28,608 bases of DNA from CAMDWQ01 sp964497635 (GCA_964497635.1 CAZCDB010000014.1:1-28608), one strand, 5' to 3'. Counted from the first letter of the stretch, positions 6,833-14,898 are shown. Program-made: numbers and translations. Notes: generated by a model from the letters alone, not told the origin.

Positions 6833-7792
6833 GTGAAAATTGCATTCTTGCTTTACCCCACCGAGAAAATAAAGCCGAAGGAAGACAGCTCCTTTTGGAT
6901 CATGCATGAGCTGGCTCGGCGCGGACACTCCGTTTTCCATTTTGAGAGCCGCCATCTTATGGCGCTGAATGGTTCTGTGAGTGCTTATATGCACGTTTCC
7001 CAGATGGATCCCCGACGAGGATTTTTACCGACCAAGCTTTCCCCCAAACCGCTCCCCCTCTCGGGTTTTGATGCGATTTTTATTCGAAAAGAACCCCCTT
7101 TTGACACCGAATACCTTTATGCCATGCAGCTGCTTCAACTCCTTCGGGAGAAAGTATTTATTTTAAACGACCCCCAAGGCATCTCACTTTTTAATGAGAA
7201 GACGGCTACCCTGTATTTTGAATCCCTAATCCCCGAAACTTTGGTGACGCAGAGTCCTGTGGACGCAAAACTTTTTATCCAAAAATTAAAAACACCCGTT
7301 GTGGTAAAACCCCTGGATCAGAAAGCGGGTTCAGGGATTCTAACCACCCACCCCAAAGACAAGAACCTGAGTTCCATTCTTGATGTGGCCACGGCCTTCT
7401 CAAGCAAAAAAGTCATGATTCAGCGTTTTGTGACATCTAAAAATCAGCAGGATCGACGAATCCTTATCTTGGGGGGTGAGATTTTGGGTGTTTTTTCAAG
7501 ATGCCCTGCCGTGGGAGATTTTAGGTCCAACTTAAGCGTGGGCGGCTCCATGCAAAAATCGTCTGCAAGTCTACAAGACAGGCGGATTGTGCACGCTTTA
7601 GCCCCCACACTCCTTAAAAACGGACTTTATTTTGTAGGGATTGATGTGCTTGGGGATCGTCTAATAGAAATCAATGTCACAAGCCCTTCGGGAATTCCTG
7701 AAATTAACGCTTTAAGCCGCGTTCATCTACAGAAAAAAGTGGCGGATTTTATTCAGCAGTCGGTTGCCCGCAGACGCTCTGCAAGGTCATAG
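6833..7792 (+). CDS. gshB: Glutathione synthetase (prokaryotic GshB type)
   Basis: A 319-aa ATP-grasp ligase joining glycine to gamma-glutamylcysteine. It follows E. coli GshB throughout: KIAFLLYPTEKIKPKEDSS at the N-terminus, NDPQGISLFNEK in the middle, the ATP-grasp lysine in PVVVKPLDQKAGSGI, the RSNLSVGGS loop, and the C-terminal IEINVTSPSGIPEIN. I chose the GTG at 6833 because it aligns with the usual GshB start. The frame is open to an ATG at 6725, but that would sit inside gshA and add residues foreign to the family. The last 44 nt overlap the convergent ferredoxin gene. Confidence 0.92.
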   Translation: MKIAFLLYPTEKIKPKEDSSFWIMHELARRGHSVFHFESRHLMALNGSVSAYMHVSQMDPRRGFLPTKLSPKPLPLSGFDAIFIRKEPPFDTEYLYAMQLLQLLREKVFILNDPQGISLFNEKTATLYFESLIPETLVTQSPVDAKLFIQKLKTPVVVKPLDQKAGSGILTTHPKDKNLSSILDVATAFSSKKVMIQRFVTSKNQQDRRILILGGEILGVFSRCPAVGDFRSNLSVGGSMQKSSASLQDRRIVHALAPTLLKNGLYFVGIDVLGDRLIEINVTSPSGIPEINALSRVHLQKKVADFIQQSVARRRSARS

Positions 7793-8117
7793 AAGGCGCT
7801 ACGCGAATCGCTTCATCATGAGCGAGCATATCAATCGTATCCCAGGGGCAGTTTTTGGCGCACAAAGAACATCCAATACAACGAGCTAGATCCACCTCTA
7901 CTACCTGCTGAAGTTGGGTGTGTTGGGCCCCTGGAACAATTTCAATGCAGTCGGCGGGACAAAAAACAATACAAACCTCGCACCCGGTGCACCCATTTTG
8001 ATTGATGACTGCAAGTTTTGGCGGAGTTTTCTTTCTGGGCGGCTTGGCAGCTCTCTCGGCAGAGCGCTCGGCGGCCTTCTGGGCTGATTCTTGGCTTTGA
8101 AAATAAGTGTCGGACAT
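7749..8117 (-). CDS. 2[4Fe-4S] ferredoxin-type protein
   Basis: A 122-aa soluble iron-sulfur protein. Two complete CxxCxxCxxxCP motifs are present, with cysteines at 43, 46, 49, 53 and 80, 83, 86, 90, enough for two [4Fe-4S] clusters. The first 35 residues are a charged, Lys/Arg-rich extension not usual in bacterial ferredoxins. It lies at the end of the heme A/SCO group, but a promoter directly at its ATG suggests independent expression. Its redox partner is unknown. The 3' end overlaps gshB by 44 nt on the opposite strand. Confidence 0.88.
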   Translation of the reverse strand: MSDTYFQSQESAQKAAERSAERAAKPPRKKTPPKLAVINQNGCTGCEVCIVFCPADCIEIVPGAQHTQLQQVVEVDLARCIGCSLCAKNCPWDTIDMLAHDEAIRVAPSMTLQSVCGQPTAE

Positions 8118-8123
8118 CTTTTT

Positions 8124-8151
8124 ATTATAACTTTGTCAAAGGACCAGTCAA
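8124..8151 (-). promoter_or_regulatory. Promoter of the ferredoxin gene, predicted leaderless
   Basis: On the minus strand TTGACT (8151-8146), a 16-bp spacer and a perfect TATAAT (8129-8124) place the start point at about 8117, the first base of the ATG. The -10 overlaps the stop codon of the upstream gene. No Shine-Dalgarno sequence is seen. Confidence 0.6.
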
Positions 8152-8307
8152 GAAATAACCAATCGCAAAAGCAAAGATTGAGATGCAGAGGATCCCAATC
8201 GCCAGGGCCTCACTGTGATAAAACTCAGCGGTCCAAATGGAGGAAGGTAAAGCCAGTAGCGCCGTCAATTGAAGCCCCCGCCCAAGAAGATAGAGAAATT
8301 TGTTCAT
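8125..8307 (-). CDS. Small two-helix membrane protein
   Basis: A 60-aa hydrophobic protein with two predicted transmembrane helices (about residues 10-20 and 30-52), starting MNKFLYLLGRGLQL. I do not recognise the family. The ATG at 8307 overlaps the end of the preceding gene by 4 nt, so the two are translationally coupled. An upstream start in frame would lie fully inside that gene. Its position among heme A and SCO genes suggests a small assembly or subunit protein of the oxidase pathway, by context only. Confidence 0.6.
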   Translation of the reverse strand: MNKFLYLLGRGLQLTALLALPSSIWTAEFYHSEALAIGILCISIFAFAIGYFLTGPLTKL

Positions 8308-8912
8308 GCCGCAGACGGCAGTCCAACACCATCTAAGCGAAGCCACTTCCCCGTTTCAAATAAAGGCAGCTGATCCAGATCCGAGGGCTCCCAGTCAGCG
8401 ATGTCTTGAAGATTAAAAGAAAACTCGTTTTGATTATAGATTCCAAGGATCTCATGCCGATCAAGAATAAAGACATGGTTTATACGTCGCCCATCCTTGA
8501 GAAGGATATTTAAAAGATGTCCACGCGGAACCGCGGGAACTATTTTTTTGAGCTTTTCCTTCATCTCCTTTGGGATTAATCGATCCTTCTGTGGGACATC
8601 AACACTTCGAACGCCCAGCTGTTTTTTTAGCTTTAGCGCTTCCTTCTCTTCCCGCTCCAAGCGACCATCCTCATAAGCTCGATCGACTTTGTTGTACATC
8701 ACCACGATCAGGGGCACCAAAAGCACCATCCAAGATCCAAAAACAGAGGCCACCCAAAGAATGGGCACCCCTTTTTGGCTCATAGGACCTACATAAACTG
8801 AAAGGATGTGGGTCCAGAAGGCGCAGGAAATGAAAAAAGAAACGATGGTTAGGACAATCCAACCAATCCACCAATAGACGGTGCTTTGTTTTTTTTGGGA
8901 CATGTCGGACAT
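8304..8912 (-). CDS. Uncharacterised membrane protein with cytoplasmic C-terminal domain
   Basis: A 202-aa protein with two transmembrane helices (about residues 12-34 and 50-72), then a charged segment (DGRLEREEKEALKLKK) and a soluble domain of about 100 residues containing LKDGRRINHVFILDRHEILG. I do not recognise it. It starts 2 nt after the SCO stop codon with an AAAGGG site upstream, and overlaps the next small membrane gene by 4 nt. The context points to cytochrome oxidase assembly or regulation. No cysteine pair or histidine motif for copper or heme is obvious. Confidence 0.65.
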   Translation of the reverse strand: MSDMSQKKQSTVYWWIGWIVLTIVSFFISCAFWTHILSVYVGPMSQKGVPILWVASVFGSWMVLLVPLIVVMYNKVDRAYEDGRLEREEKEALKLKKQLGVRSVDVPQKDRLIPKEMKEKLKKIVPAVPRGHLLNILLKDGRRINHVFILDRHEILGIYNQNEFSFNLQDIADWEPSDLDQLPLFETGKWLRLDGVGLPSAA

Positions 8913-8914
8913 GG

Positions 8915-9514
8915 TCAGCCCTTTCTTTGAAGCAATTGTATATCGTTTAATATCTTTTTCTCCAGCAGATTTTCTTGGGAGTCATAATAGCCTCGAACTC
9001 TCAAGCGCGTATCCAGCAAGGCCAGGCGGAGACTGTGTGTCATGGGGTCCTCTGCATTGCTGTAGTGGCAATCTTCCAATATTTTTTGAATTGTTTTTTT
9101 GGGTCCTGTTAAAAAAAACCAGCTCCCCTCCCCCTTCTTAAATTTTTTTGCGTAAGTGTCTAGGGCTGCGGGCGTGTCGTTTTCCGGATCAACAGAAAAT
9201 GAGGCAAAGGCCACGGAATCAGGAAGCTTTTCCCGCAATAAACTCATTTTAAAATTAAGTCGGGGGCATTCATTGGGGCAGCGGGTGAACATAAAATTGA
9301 TTAGCCATGGCCGTCCTCTCATCTGCTCAGAAGAAAAAATAATTCCTTCCTGGCTTGTTAATTTAAAGGGGGTTAGCTCCCCATATACCGGAAGTGGTTT
9401 TTGTAGCATTGCAAACTGTGATCTCCCCTCTTTTTGAAGAAAAAAAAGGAAGGCCAAAAAACCTAAATTAAGAAGGATAAAAAAACCCCAAAAATAGGAG
9501 CGCTTAAAAGGCAT
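8915..9514 (-). CDS. SCO1/SenC copper chaperone for cytochrome oxidase
   Basis: A 199-aa membrane-anchored thioredoxin-fold protein of the SCO1/SenC family, which delivers copper to the CuA site of cytochrome c oxidase. One N-terminal helix (about 8-27) anchors it. The copper ligands are complete: CPNEC (C79, C83) and the distal His in DPMTHS (H160). The ATG at 9514 has GGAG five bases upstream, and overlaps the end of ctaB by 11 nt; a TTG at 9535 is less likely. With CtaA and CtaB it implies a heme-A, CuA-bearing oxidase encoded outside this window. Confidence 0.9.
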   Translation of the reverse strand: MPFKRSYFWGFFILLNLGFLAFLFFLQKEGRSQFAMLQKPLPVYGELTPFKLTSQEGIIFSSEQMRGRPWLINFMFTRCPNECPRLNFKMSLLREKLPDSVAFASFSVDPENDTPAALDTYAKKFKKGEGSWFFLTGPKKTIQKILEDCHYSNAEDPMTHSLRLALLDTRLRVRGYYDSQENLLEKKILNDIQLLQRKG

Positions 9515-10379
9515 AAAAACTCCGCGCTCTGTCAAACAGCATCGCGATCAAGAGCCACAGGAGGTAAAAAATGGAAAGTGAGATAAAGCTTTTAGCACTC
9601 TTCATCCGATGAAGATGCATCGAAATAGCGCTACCCACAAAAAATAAGCCCGAAACAATAGCCAGGATTAGGTATAGGTTTCCGGCTAAGCCGGCCCACA
9701 CCGGCAAAAGCGTGATGGGGAATAAAACAAGGGCAGAAACAACGGTTCTCTGCCCCGTCATGCGGCCATCGGGGTCCTTCTGGGTTAGCATCACAAGACC
9801 ACTTTTCCCATAATCTTCTTTGTACACCCAAGCGATCGCAAAAAAATGAGGCAGCTGCCAGAAAAAAAGGATTAGAAATAGTGCCCAAGCCTGCCAATCG
9901 ACCCCATTCTGTCTAGCGGACCACCCAATCAGGCAAGGAAGAGCTCCGGGAATTGCGCCCACAAAAGTATTGAGCGCTGTCCTCTGTTTTAGGGGTGTAT
10001 ACAAAACAAGATAGACAATAGTTGTAAGAATGCCAATCATGGAGGTCAAGACGTTGACGAAAAAATAAAGCCATAAAACACCGGCCAAAACCAATAAGAT
10101 GCCAAAAAGAAAAGCGTCATGATCTTTGACGCGTCCGCTGGGGATGGGCCGGTTAATGGTTCGCTGCATTTTTGCATCGATTGAGCGCTCAAGGTACTGA
10201 TTAAGCGCGTTCATCCCCCCACCCAGAAAAGCAGATCCCAGGAGAGTGTGGATTAACAGTGCCACCGGAAGTATGTCCCTTGGCGGAGAGGCTAAATAAA
10301 AACCAATCAAGGTTGTTGCAAGCACCAAAAGGGTCAGTCTGGGCTTGGTTAATTCAAGATAAGGCGATAAAGATGTCAC
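9504..10379 (-). CDS. ctaB: Protoheme IX farnesyltransferase (heme O synthase)
   Basis: A 291-aa polytopic UbiA-family prenyltransferase that adds a farnesyl group to heme B, giving heme O. The first Asp-rich motif lies in NQYLERSIDAKMQRTINRP, followed by the family signature RPIPSG; the second motif region is LVMLTQKDPDGRMTGQRTVV. About nine transmembrane helices. It starts at a GTG that overlaps the ctaA stop by 4 nt (GTGA), so the two heme A enzymes are coupled. Confidence 0.95.
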   Translation of the reverse strand: MTSLSPYLELTKPRLTLLVLATTLIGFYLASPPRDILPVALLIHTLLGSAFLGGGMNALNQYLERSIDAKMQRTINRPIPSGRVKDHDAFLFGILLVLAGVLWLYFFVNVLTSMIGILTTIVYLVLYTPLKQRTALNTFVGAIPGALPCLIGWSARQNGVDWQAWALFLILFFWQLPHFFAIAWVYKEDYGKSGLVMLTQKDPDGRMTGQRTVVSALVLFPITLLPVWAGLAGNLYLILAIVSGLFFVGSAISMHLHRMKSAKSFISLSIFYLLWLLIAMLFDRARSFYAF

Positions 10380-11251
10380 GGTTTTTCTCTAAGAGACAGA
10401 AAGCGTCCGGAGGCAACGCTTAGCATAAAAATTGTTCCTAAAATCAAAGCTCCATTGGTTTGGTGAGCTGTTGCAAAAAGAACCTCAGCGGTTCTCGGCA
10501 TCGCTAGCGGCTCAAAAACAAGCTTGTAAATATAGGCGCCTAACCCAAGAAAAACTTGAGTGGCGACAAGCCCCGCAAGAAACATCACCGGTTTTAAAAA
10601 AAGAAGTAGCACCTGCTTTTCCTTGGAGACCTTCGGAATGGCAAAAATCACGTGTATGAGAATCATAAAAGCGGTAAAGAAATGATAATAAAGACCCACG
10701 CGAGCCCCAGTGTGTCGAACCATGGCCCCCAAAACAAGTTGGAGGTAGACAAAAAAGAAAGTCGTCCAGAAAAGACGCTGAATAGTCTGGGTGCGCTTGG
10801 CGGCGACTGGAACTAAATCTATCCAGGGTTTTGAGGTCACGAGAGCCAAAAGGCAGAGTAAGGCGAAGAAGGTCTGGCCCAAGCAGGCATGGGCCACCGA
10901 GATGGGGTCCGGAAGAAGATAGATCACCGTAAGCCCGCCTAAAACGGCCTGTAAAATCACCATGAATAGCGCTAAAAACCCTAAACCTTTTACCCAGGAA
11001 CGTTTTTCCCAGATGGCCAGCCCTATCGCCAGAAAAAGAGTGAGGAAACCAACAATGCTGGCGATGACTCGGTGGGTGTGCTCGAAGCGAATCCCCCCGA
11101 TCATTGGCGGGAAGAACTGCCCATAAGACAGGGGCCAATCAGGGACCGAAAGCCCTGAGCCCGTGCTTGTGACAAGTCCCCCCGCAATGATTAAAACAAG
11201 GGTGCTACCGGCGACTATTTTTGAGAATAAATGCAGTTGGTAATTAAACAA
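10376..11251 (-). CDS. ctaA: Heme A synthase (COX15/CtaA family)
   Basis: A 291-aa eight-helix membrane protein that oxidises heme O to heme A. Diagnostic segments are LSVPDWPLSYGQFFPP and the EHTHR motif (57-61), and four candidate heme-ligating histidines occur at about 58, 121, 190 and 263. The duplicated four-helix layout of the family is visible. The start is a TTG at 11251; no strong ribosome-binding site precedes it, so translation may depend on the gene just upstream (16-nt gap). Product feeds a heme-A oxidase not encoded here. Confidence 0.93.
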   Translation of the reverse strand: MFNYQLHLFSKIVAGSTLVLIIAGGLVTSTGSGLSVPDWPLSYGQFFPPMIGGIRFEHTHRVIASIVGFLTLFLAIGLAIWEKRSWVKGLGFLALFMVILQAVLGGLTVIYLLPDPISVAHACLGQTFFALLCLLALVTSKPWIDLVPVAAKRTQTIQRLFWTTFFFVYLQLVLGAMVRHTGARVGLYYHFFTAFMILIHVIFAIPKVSKEKQVLLLFLKPVMFLAGLVATQVFLGLGAYIYKLVFEPLAMPRTAEVLFATAHQTNGALILGTIFMLSVASGRFLSLREKP

Positions 11252-11267
11252 ACGTAGAGCCGACTTC

Positions 11268-11972
11268 TTACGCTTTAAATTTAAAATCCAGCGCCTGGTC
11301 TTGATCGGTTACCGTCACCTCTTGTGTCTGAACCCCGTATTTTTCATGCCAAGCTTCTAGCGTATAGGTTCCGGCAGGAAGATCCTTGATTTGGGCGCTT
11401 CCATCCTCTGAGGTAACTCCGTAAAAAGGGTTTGATACGACTCCTGCATAGGCTTTCATCCAAGGATGCACCTCGCATTTAATTTTTACCATCACCTCTG
11501 ATTTTGAGAAGTTTTTGGTTAGCTTCATCCCTTTGATGGGCATACCCAAATTAAATTGAGGGCTATTGGCTGGAAGCGCATGAACATTGTGCAGAGTGTC
11601 ATCGCTATTGATGATTTGTAGGGGCTGACCGGCCATAATTCCAAAAACTTTTGGGGTGTAGGCGCAGCCCTTTTGGTCTAACACAGCAGGAGTTTTGGGG
11701 GTGTCAAATTTTTTGCCTTCAAGACCTGTTTTGACGTAGATAAACACGTTTTTAAGCGTCTGATTGCTGTTGACTACCACTTCGTCTGACATCATTCCTT
11801 GAGGATGCATCATCTTGCATTTTGGGTCGGCATCCGCCTTGATTTTAGCGGCTTCAGGCGCTGCCCCTTCAAAGCTGGCTTTTAGCGTAAGAACAGAAGC
11901 TTGTGAAATCCCCTGAGTTAAAAACAAAACAGATAAAACTGTTAAAGAAGAACGTAGAAAAAAACTTTTCAT
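11268..11972 (-). CDS. Secreted cupredoxin-like protein with C-terminal carboxypeptidase-regulatory-like domain
   Basis: A 234-aa periplasmic protein with a signal peptide (cleavage after about residue 26). The middle (about 60-180) looks like a cupredoxin, with possible type 1 copper ligands: His in TLHNVH (H128 or H131), C166 and H169 in CEVHPWM, and M172. Residues 183-234 look like a carboxypeptidase regulatory-like beta-sandwich (SAQIKDLPAGTYTLEAWHEK). It could carry electrons from the cytochromes to an oxidase, or handle copper with SCO. It opens the operon that continues into ctaA, with AGGAG before the ATG and a promoter at 12027-12055. Copper binding is inferred from motif only. Confidence 0.7.
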   Translation of the reverse strand: MKSFFLRSSLTVLSVLFLTQGISQASVLTLKASFEGAAPEAAKIKADADPKCKMMHPQGMMSDEVVVNSNQTLKNVFIYVKTGLEGKKFDTPKTPAVLDQKGCAYTPKVFGIMAGQPLQIINSDDTLHNVHALPANSPQFNLGMPIKGMKLTKNFSKSEVMVKIKCEVHPWMKAYAGVVSNPFYGVTSEDGSAQIKDLPAGTYTLEAWHEKYGVQTQEVTVTDQDQALDFKFKA

Positions 11973-12026
11973 ATAGTCTCCTAGATTGTAAAAAAGGTCG
12001 GGTTTAATTGCTAAAAAGTTCCTGAT

Positions 12027-12055
12027 ATATTAGCTCTGAAATGCTATTGAGGCAA
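12027..12055 (-). promoter_or_regulatory. Promoter of the cupredoxin-ctaA-ctaB-SCO operon
   Basis: On the minus strand TTGCCT (12055-12050), a 17-bp spacer and TAATAT (12032-12027) precede the ATG at 11972 with a leader of about 48 nt. It lies in the only sizeable gap (108 nt) after the octaheme cytochrome gene, so it can restart transcription there. Confidence 0.5.
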
Positions 12056-12080
12056 CGAAATTTTGATGCTTACACGCCTC

Positions 12081-14897
12081 TTATTTTTTGGAGTCTGGCG
12101 CTTCAGAGCCTTCGTATTGATAGAGATAATCGCGGATGGCTTCGATCTGCTTCTTGACGTCTCCCCCGAGCACCTCTGGCATTGGGCTCTGACCTTCCGA
12201 GAAGAAGGTGGGCATCATGGTGTCAGCCTGAAGCTGTTGAGGGTCTTCAAGCCAAGTGTAGACCCATGAAGGTTTTAGACGGTTTTTGGACATCTTCAAG
12301 TCAGGGGCAAGGAAGGAAGAGCCCATTGCAGCGCTCTCTTGGCTGATCTGATGGCACTTCACGCATTGGAAGGATTCAAAGAGTTGCTGTCCTGCGCTCA
12401 AAGCCTCGCTGGTGGTGGGTGGTAATTGCAGGCCGGCATAGGATATTTCTTCATGTGCCAGGTGGTTGAAATATTTATTGAGAGTGGTCAGCTCCTCTTC
12501 CGAGAAATTAAACGTTGGCATGCGATATTGAAGCCATGGGCGAATAGGTGTGGGTGTCTTTAAAAACTCACGCAACCATTTCTCTTGAACCTTTGCCCCT
12601 TCCCCATCCAAAACGGGAGGCATTTGCCCTGCATCCTCAGTGATCTCGCGAATAGACCCTGCATGCCCATCGAGCGTGTGGCAACCCGTGCAGTTAAGCT
12701 TAGAAACCAAGAGGCGCCCCTTCTCGGTTTCAATTTCTTCTGAAGTGAGAAGTTTTTGCATCTCCAAAGGAATTTCCTCTTCGCTTAGACTCAAAATAAA
12801 GGTGGTTAAGGCATCAACTTGTTCATCGGAAAAGTTAAATTGAGGCATGCGAAGCTTGTCGTAATAAGATCTTTCTTTTCCCTGGTCAAAAATTCGCGGA
12901 TCTTTAAGCTTCTGCTTGATGAAATCGTGTCTTGTATGAGGAATATTTACAAAACCAAAATCAAACTGATGGATATTCTTTTGGCCCTCATTGGAAAGCT
13001 CAGCTCCGATGGGTTTGCCATCCTCAAAACCCTTAATTGTGTGGCAGGTGTAGCAACCTTGATGAGCGATGGATTTCTTACCCAAATACAAAAGCTTGTC
13101 GTCTTCGCTCATCGCCTGAAGAGCTTCTTTGGCTTCTTGCTGAGTCTGGGTTGATTGAAGATGAGTCAGGATCATGGAGTCTACAACCTGAGGATTTGCT
13201 TTTGGTGTTATTTTTTTATCAAAATCAGGATTGTTTTGATTAACCAGATAGGCTGTAATATCTGACGCTTCTTGATCAGAAAGACGCAGATTGGGCATCC
13301 GAGTCCCAGGTGACATCCTCTTAGGATCCTTGATCCACGAGTAAATCCACTCCGGCGTTGTTTTGCTTCCCAAAGAAGATAGCTCCGGCCCATGATCTGA
13401 GTTCCCTGCTCCCGAGGCGTTGTGACAAGCAAGACAACCCAGTGTTTTAACCAGTTTTTCCCCGTTGGCAGAATCTCCTTTGAGTGGAATAGGCAACAAA
13501 TCTTCTGATTCAGAATTTTTGATGAGATAGGCCGTGATCGATTCTATCGCTGCTGCATTTTTCTGCCTATCCTCCTCCGAAGAAGTGTTGGATAGGTTAA
13601 ATACTTTTGGCATTTTAGTGCTGGGTCTAAAGTGAGTGGGATCTTCAAGCCACTTGGCAATCCACTGAGCGTTGACCTTCGATTTGATACGAGTAAGATC
13701 GGGACCTACCTTCCATAGATTTTCGCCTCCCGCCGCAACGGCAAAACCTTTGATGGTGTGGCAATTAAAGCAGCCCATGGATTCGGCAAGTTTGCGGCCA
13801 CGATTGAGCTGGTCTGCCTGAGGCACTTCCAAGACATCGCGGTGACACTTTGCGCAAGAAGCCTCGACAGTTCCTGAGGGCAACATTTTGTGTTCCCAGG
13901 TAGGAAGCTCATGCCAGCTATATTTTTTGGCCCAGTCTTCTGCTTGCTTTTTATTTTTGGGGGTGTGTGCGGAGTTGACAAAGTCAACCGAGTGACCACT
14001 CCCACTATGGCAAACAGTACAGCCAATCTTCTCAATAGGATGAGCGGAGGTGGAACCCAAGTAAAGCTCGAGCTTCGGATGGGTTCTAAAGGGTTGGGGG
14101 GCGTCCTCGAAACCTTTTTGGTCAATCCCTAGATGGCAGGTAGTGCAACGATCCACTTTTTGAACTTTGGCAAAATGATAGTCATCGTGCAAGCCCTCCA
14201 AGACAATTTGCTGAACTTTTAGCGTGGGCGCTACAAAATCGACCATCGGGGCATTTAAAACATCCTTAACGATGGAGGGCTTTATCTTTTCTGCTTTGGT
14301 TTTGAGTCGATCAATATCCGCAAGAAGCTTCCCTACAGCCTTGCCCGCCTCTTTTTGCTTAGCAGAAAAAGCTTCGATTTGAGCCGCTTTTTGATCTCGT
14401 GTTTTTTGAAAAGCGTCGCAAACCGCCTTGGCTTGATCAACCTTGGGCCTTAAGGCCCGGACCTTCTCTTGGTAAGATTTTGCGCGGTGATCTTGGTGGA
14501 GGCGGTATTCTTCCAAATAATAGAGGTCGGAGTCTAAGAACTGCTTAAGGTCTTGGTAAGAGGCTTTAGATTTGGCGATTTGAGTGTCAAGCTGATCGAT
14601 TTCCTTTAGAAGTTTGGCGGCGGCCTCCTTGTGAGAGGAGGTTTCAGTTTTAGCTTTTTTAAGCTCTTCTTCAAGACGTGCCAGCTCATTTTTATCAATA
14701 CCCTGCTCAGCAGCCTTCAATTCTTCCTGCGTTTTTTTAAGACGCAATTCATTAAATTTTTTCTGGTATTTTTTCCAAGGACGATCATAGTCTGTCCAGA
14801 CAATACCTCCCAAGCAAGCTGTCAGGAGCAAGCTGACCAGAGCAAACCACATAAAGGTCTTGGCAACGCTATAGAGAGTGGGGCTTTGTTTTGCCAT
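12081..14897 (-). CDS. Octaheme c-type cytochrome with N-terminal anchor and long coiled coil
   Basis: A 938-aa multiheme cytochrome. Residues 13-33 are hydrophobic and contain LTAC (25-28), which could be a lipobox; otherwise it is a membrane anchor. Residues 40-205 are a Lys/Glu-rich coiled coil. Eight CxxCH motifs follow, at 251, 293, 348, 376, 488, 615, 736 and 845. The last five head typical mono-heme cytochrome c domains, each with a later Met that can be the second ligand (M429, M534, M684, M793, M895 in xMP contexts). The first three lie in a His-rich region and may be bis-His. It starts one base after the cytochrome b gene ends, so it most likely is the electron-accepting subunit of that bc complex. 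No enzyme domain is seen. Confidence 0.9.
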   Translation of the reverse strand: MAKQSPTLYSVAKTFMWFALVSLLLTACLGGIVWTDYDRPWKKYQKKFNELRLKKTQEELKAAEQGIDKNELARLEEELKKAKTETSSHKEAAAKLLKEIDQLDTQIAKSKASYQDLKQFLDSDLYYLEEYRLHQDHRAKSYQEKVRALRPKVDQAKAVCDAFQKTRDQKAAQIEAFSAKQKEAGKAVGKLLADIDRLKTKAEKIKPSIVKDVLNAPMVDFVAPTLKVQQIVLEGLHDDYHFAKVQKVDRCTTCHLGIDQKGFEDAPQPFRTHPKLELYLGSTSAHPIEKIGCTVCHSGSGHSVDFVNSAHTPKNKKQAEDWAKKYSWHELPTWEHKMLPSGTVEASCAKCHRDVLEVPQADQLNRGRKLAESMGCFNCHTIKGFAVAAGGENLWKVGPDLTRIKSKVNAQWIAKWLEDPTHFRPSTKMPKVFNLSNTSSEEDRQKNAAAIESITAYLIKNSESEDLLPIPLKGDSANGEKLVKTLGCLACHNASGAGNSDHGPELSSLGSKTTPEWIYSWIKDPKRMSPGTRMPNLRLSDQEASDITAYLVNQNNPDFDKKITPKANPQVVDSMILTHLQSTQTQQEAKEALQAMSEDDKLLYLGKKSIAHQGCYTCHTIKGFEDGKPIGAELSNEGQKNIHQFDFGFVNIPHTRHDFIKQKLKDPRIFDQGKERSYYDKLRMPQFNFSDEQVDALTTFILSLSEEEIPLEMQKLLTSEEIETEKGRLLVSKLNCTGCHTLDGHAGSIREITEDAGQMPPVLDGEGAKVQEKWLREFLKTPTPIRPWLQYRMPTFNFSEEELTTLNKYFNHLAHEEISYAGLQLPPTTSEALSAGQQLFESFQCVKCHQISQESAAMGSSFLAPDLKMSKNRLKPSWVYTWLEDPQQLQADTMMPTFFSEGQSPMPEVLGGDVKKQIEAIRDYLYQYEGSEAPDSKK

Positions 14898-14898
14898 A

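Noticed and set aside
10512..11138. A long minus-strand frame (208 codons) over the ctaA gene
   Set aside because: It is another frame of ctaA. Its translation is rich in Arg, His and Ser, with no domain, and the ctaA frame has clear heme-ligand motifs.
13706..14125. A 139-codon minus-strand frame over the octaheme cytochrome gene
   Set aside because: It is an out-of-frame reading of a heme-rich region; its translation has no CxxCH motif or domain.
12300..14160. Repeated CxxCH-coding units as a possible DNA repeat or CRISPR array
   Set aside because: The units vary in spacing and sequence and keep one reading frame; they are heme domains of one protein.
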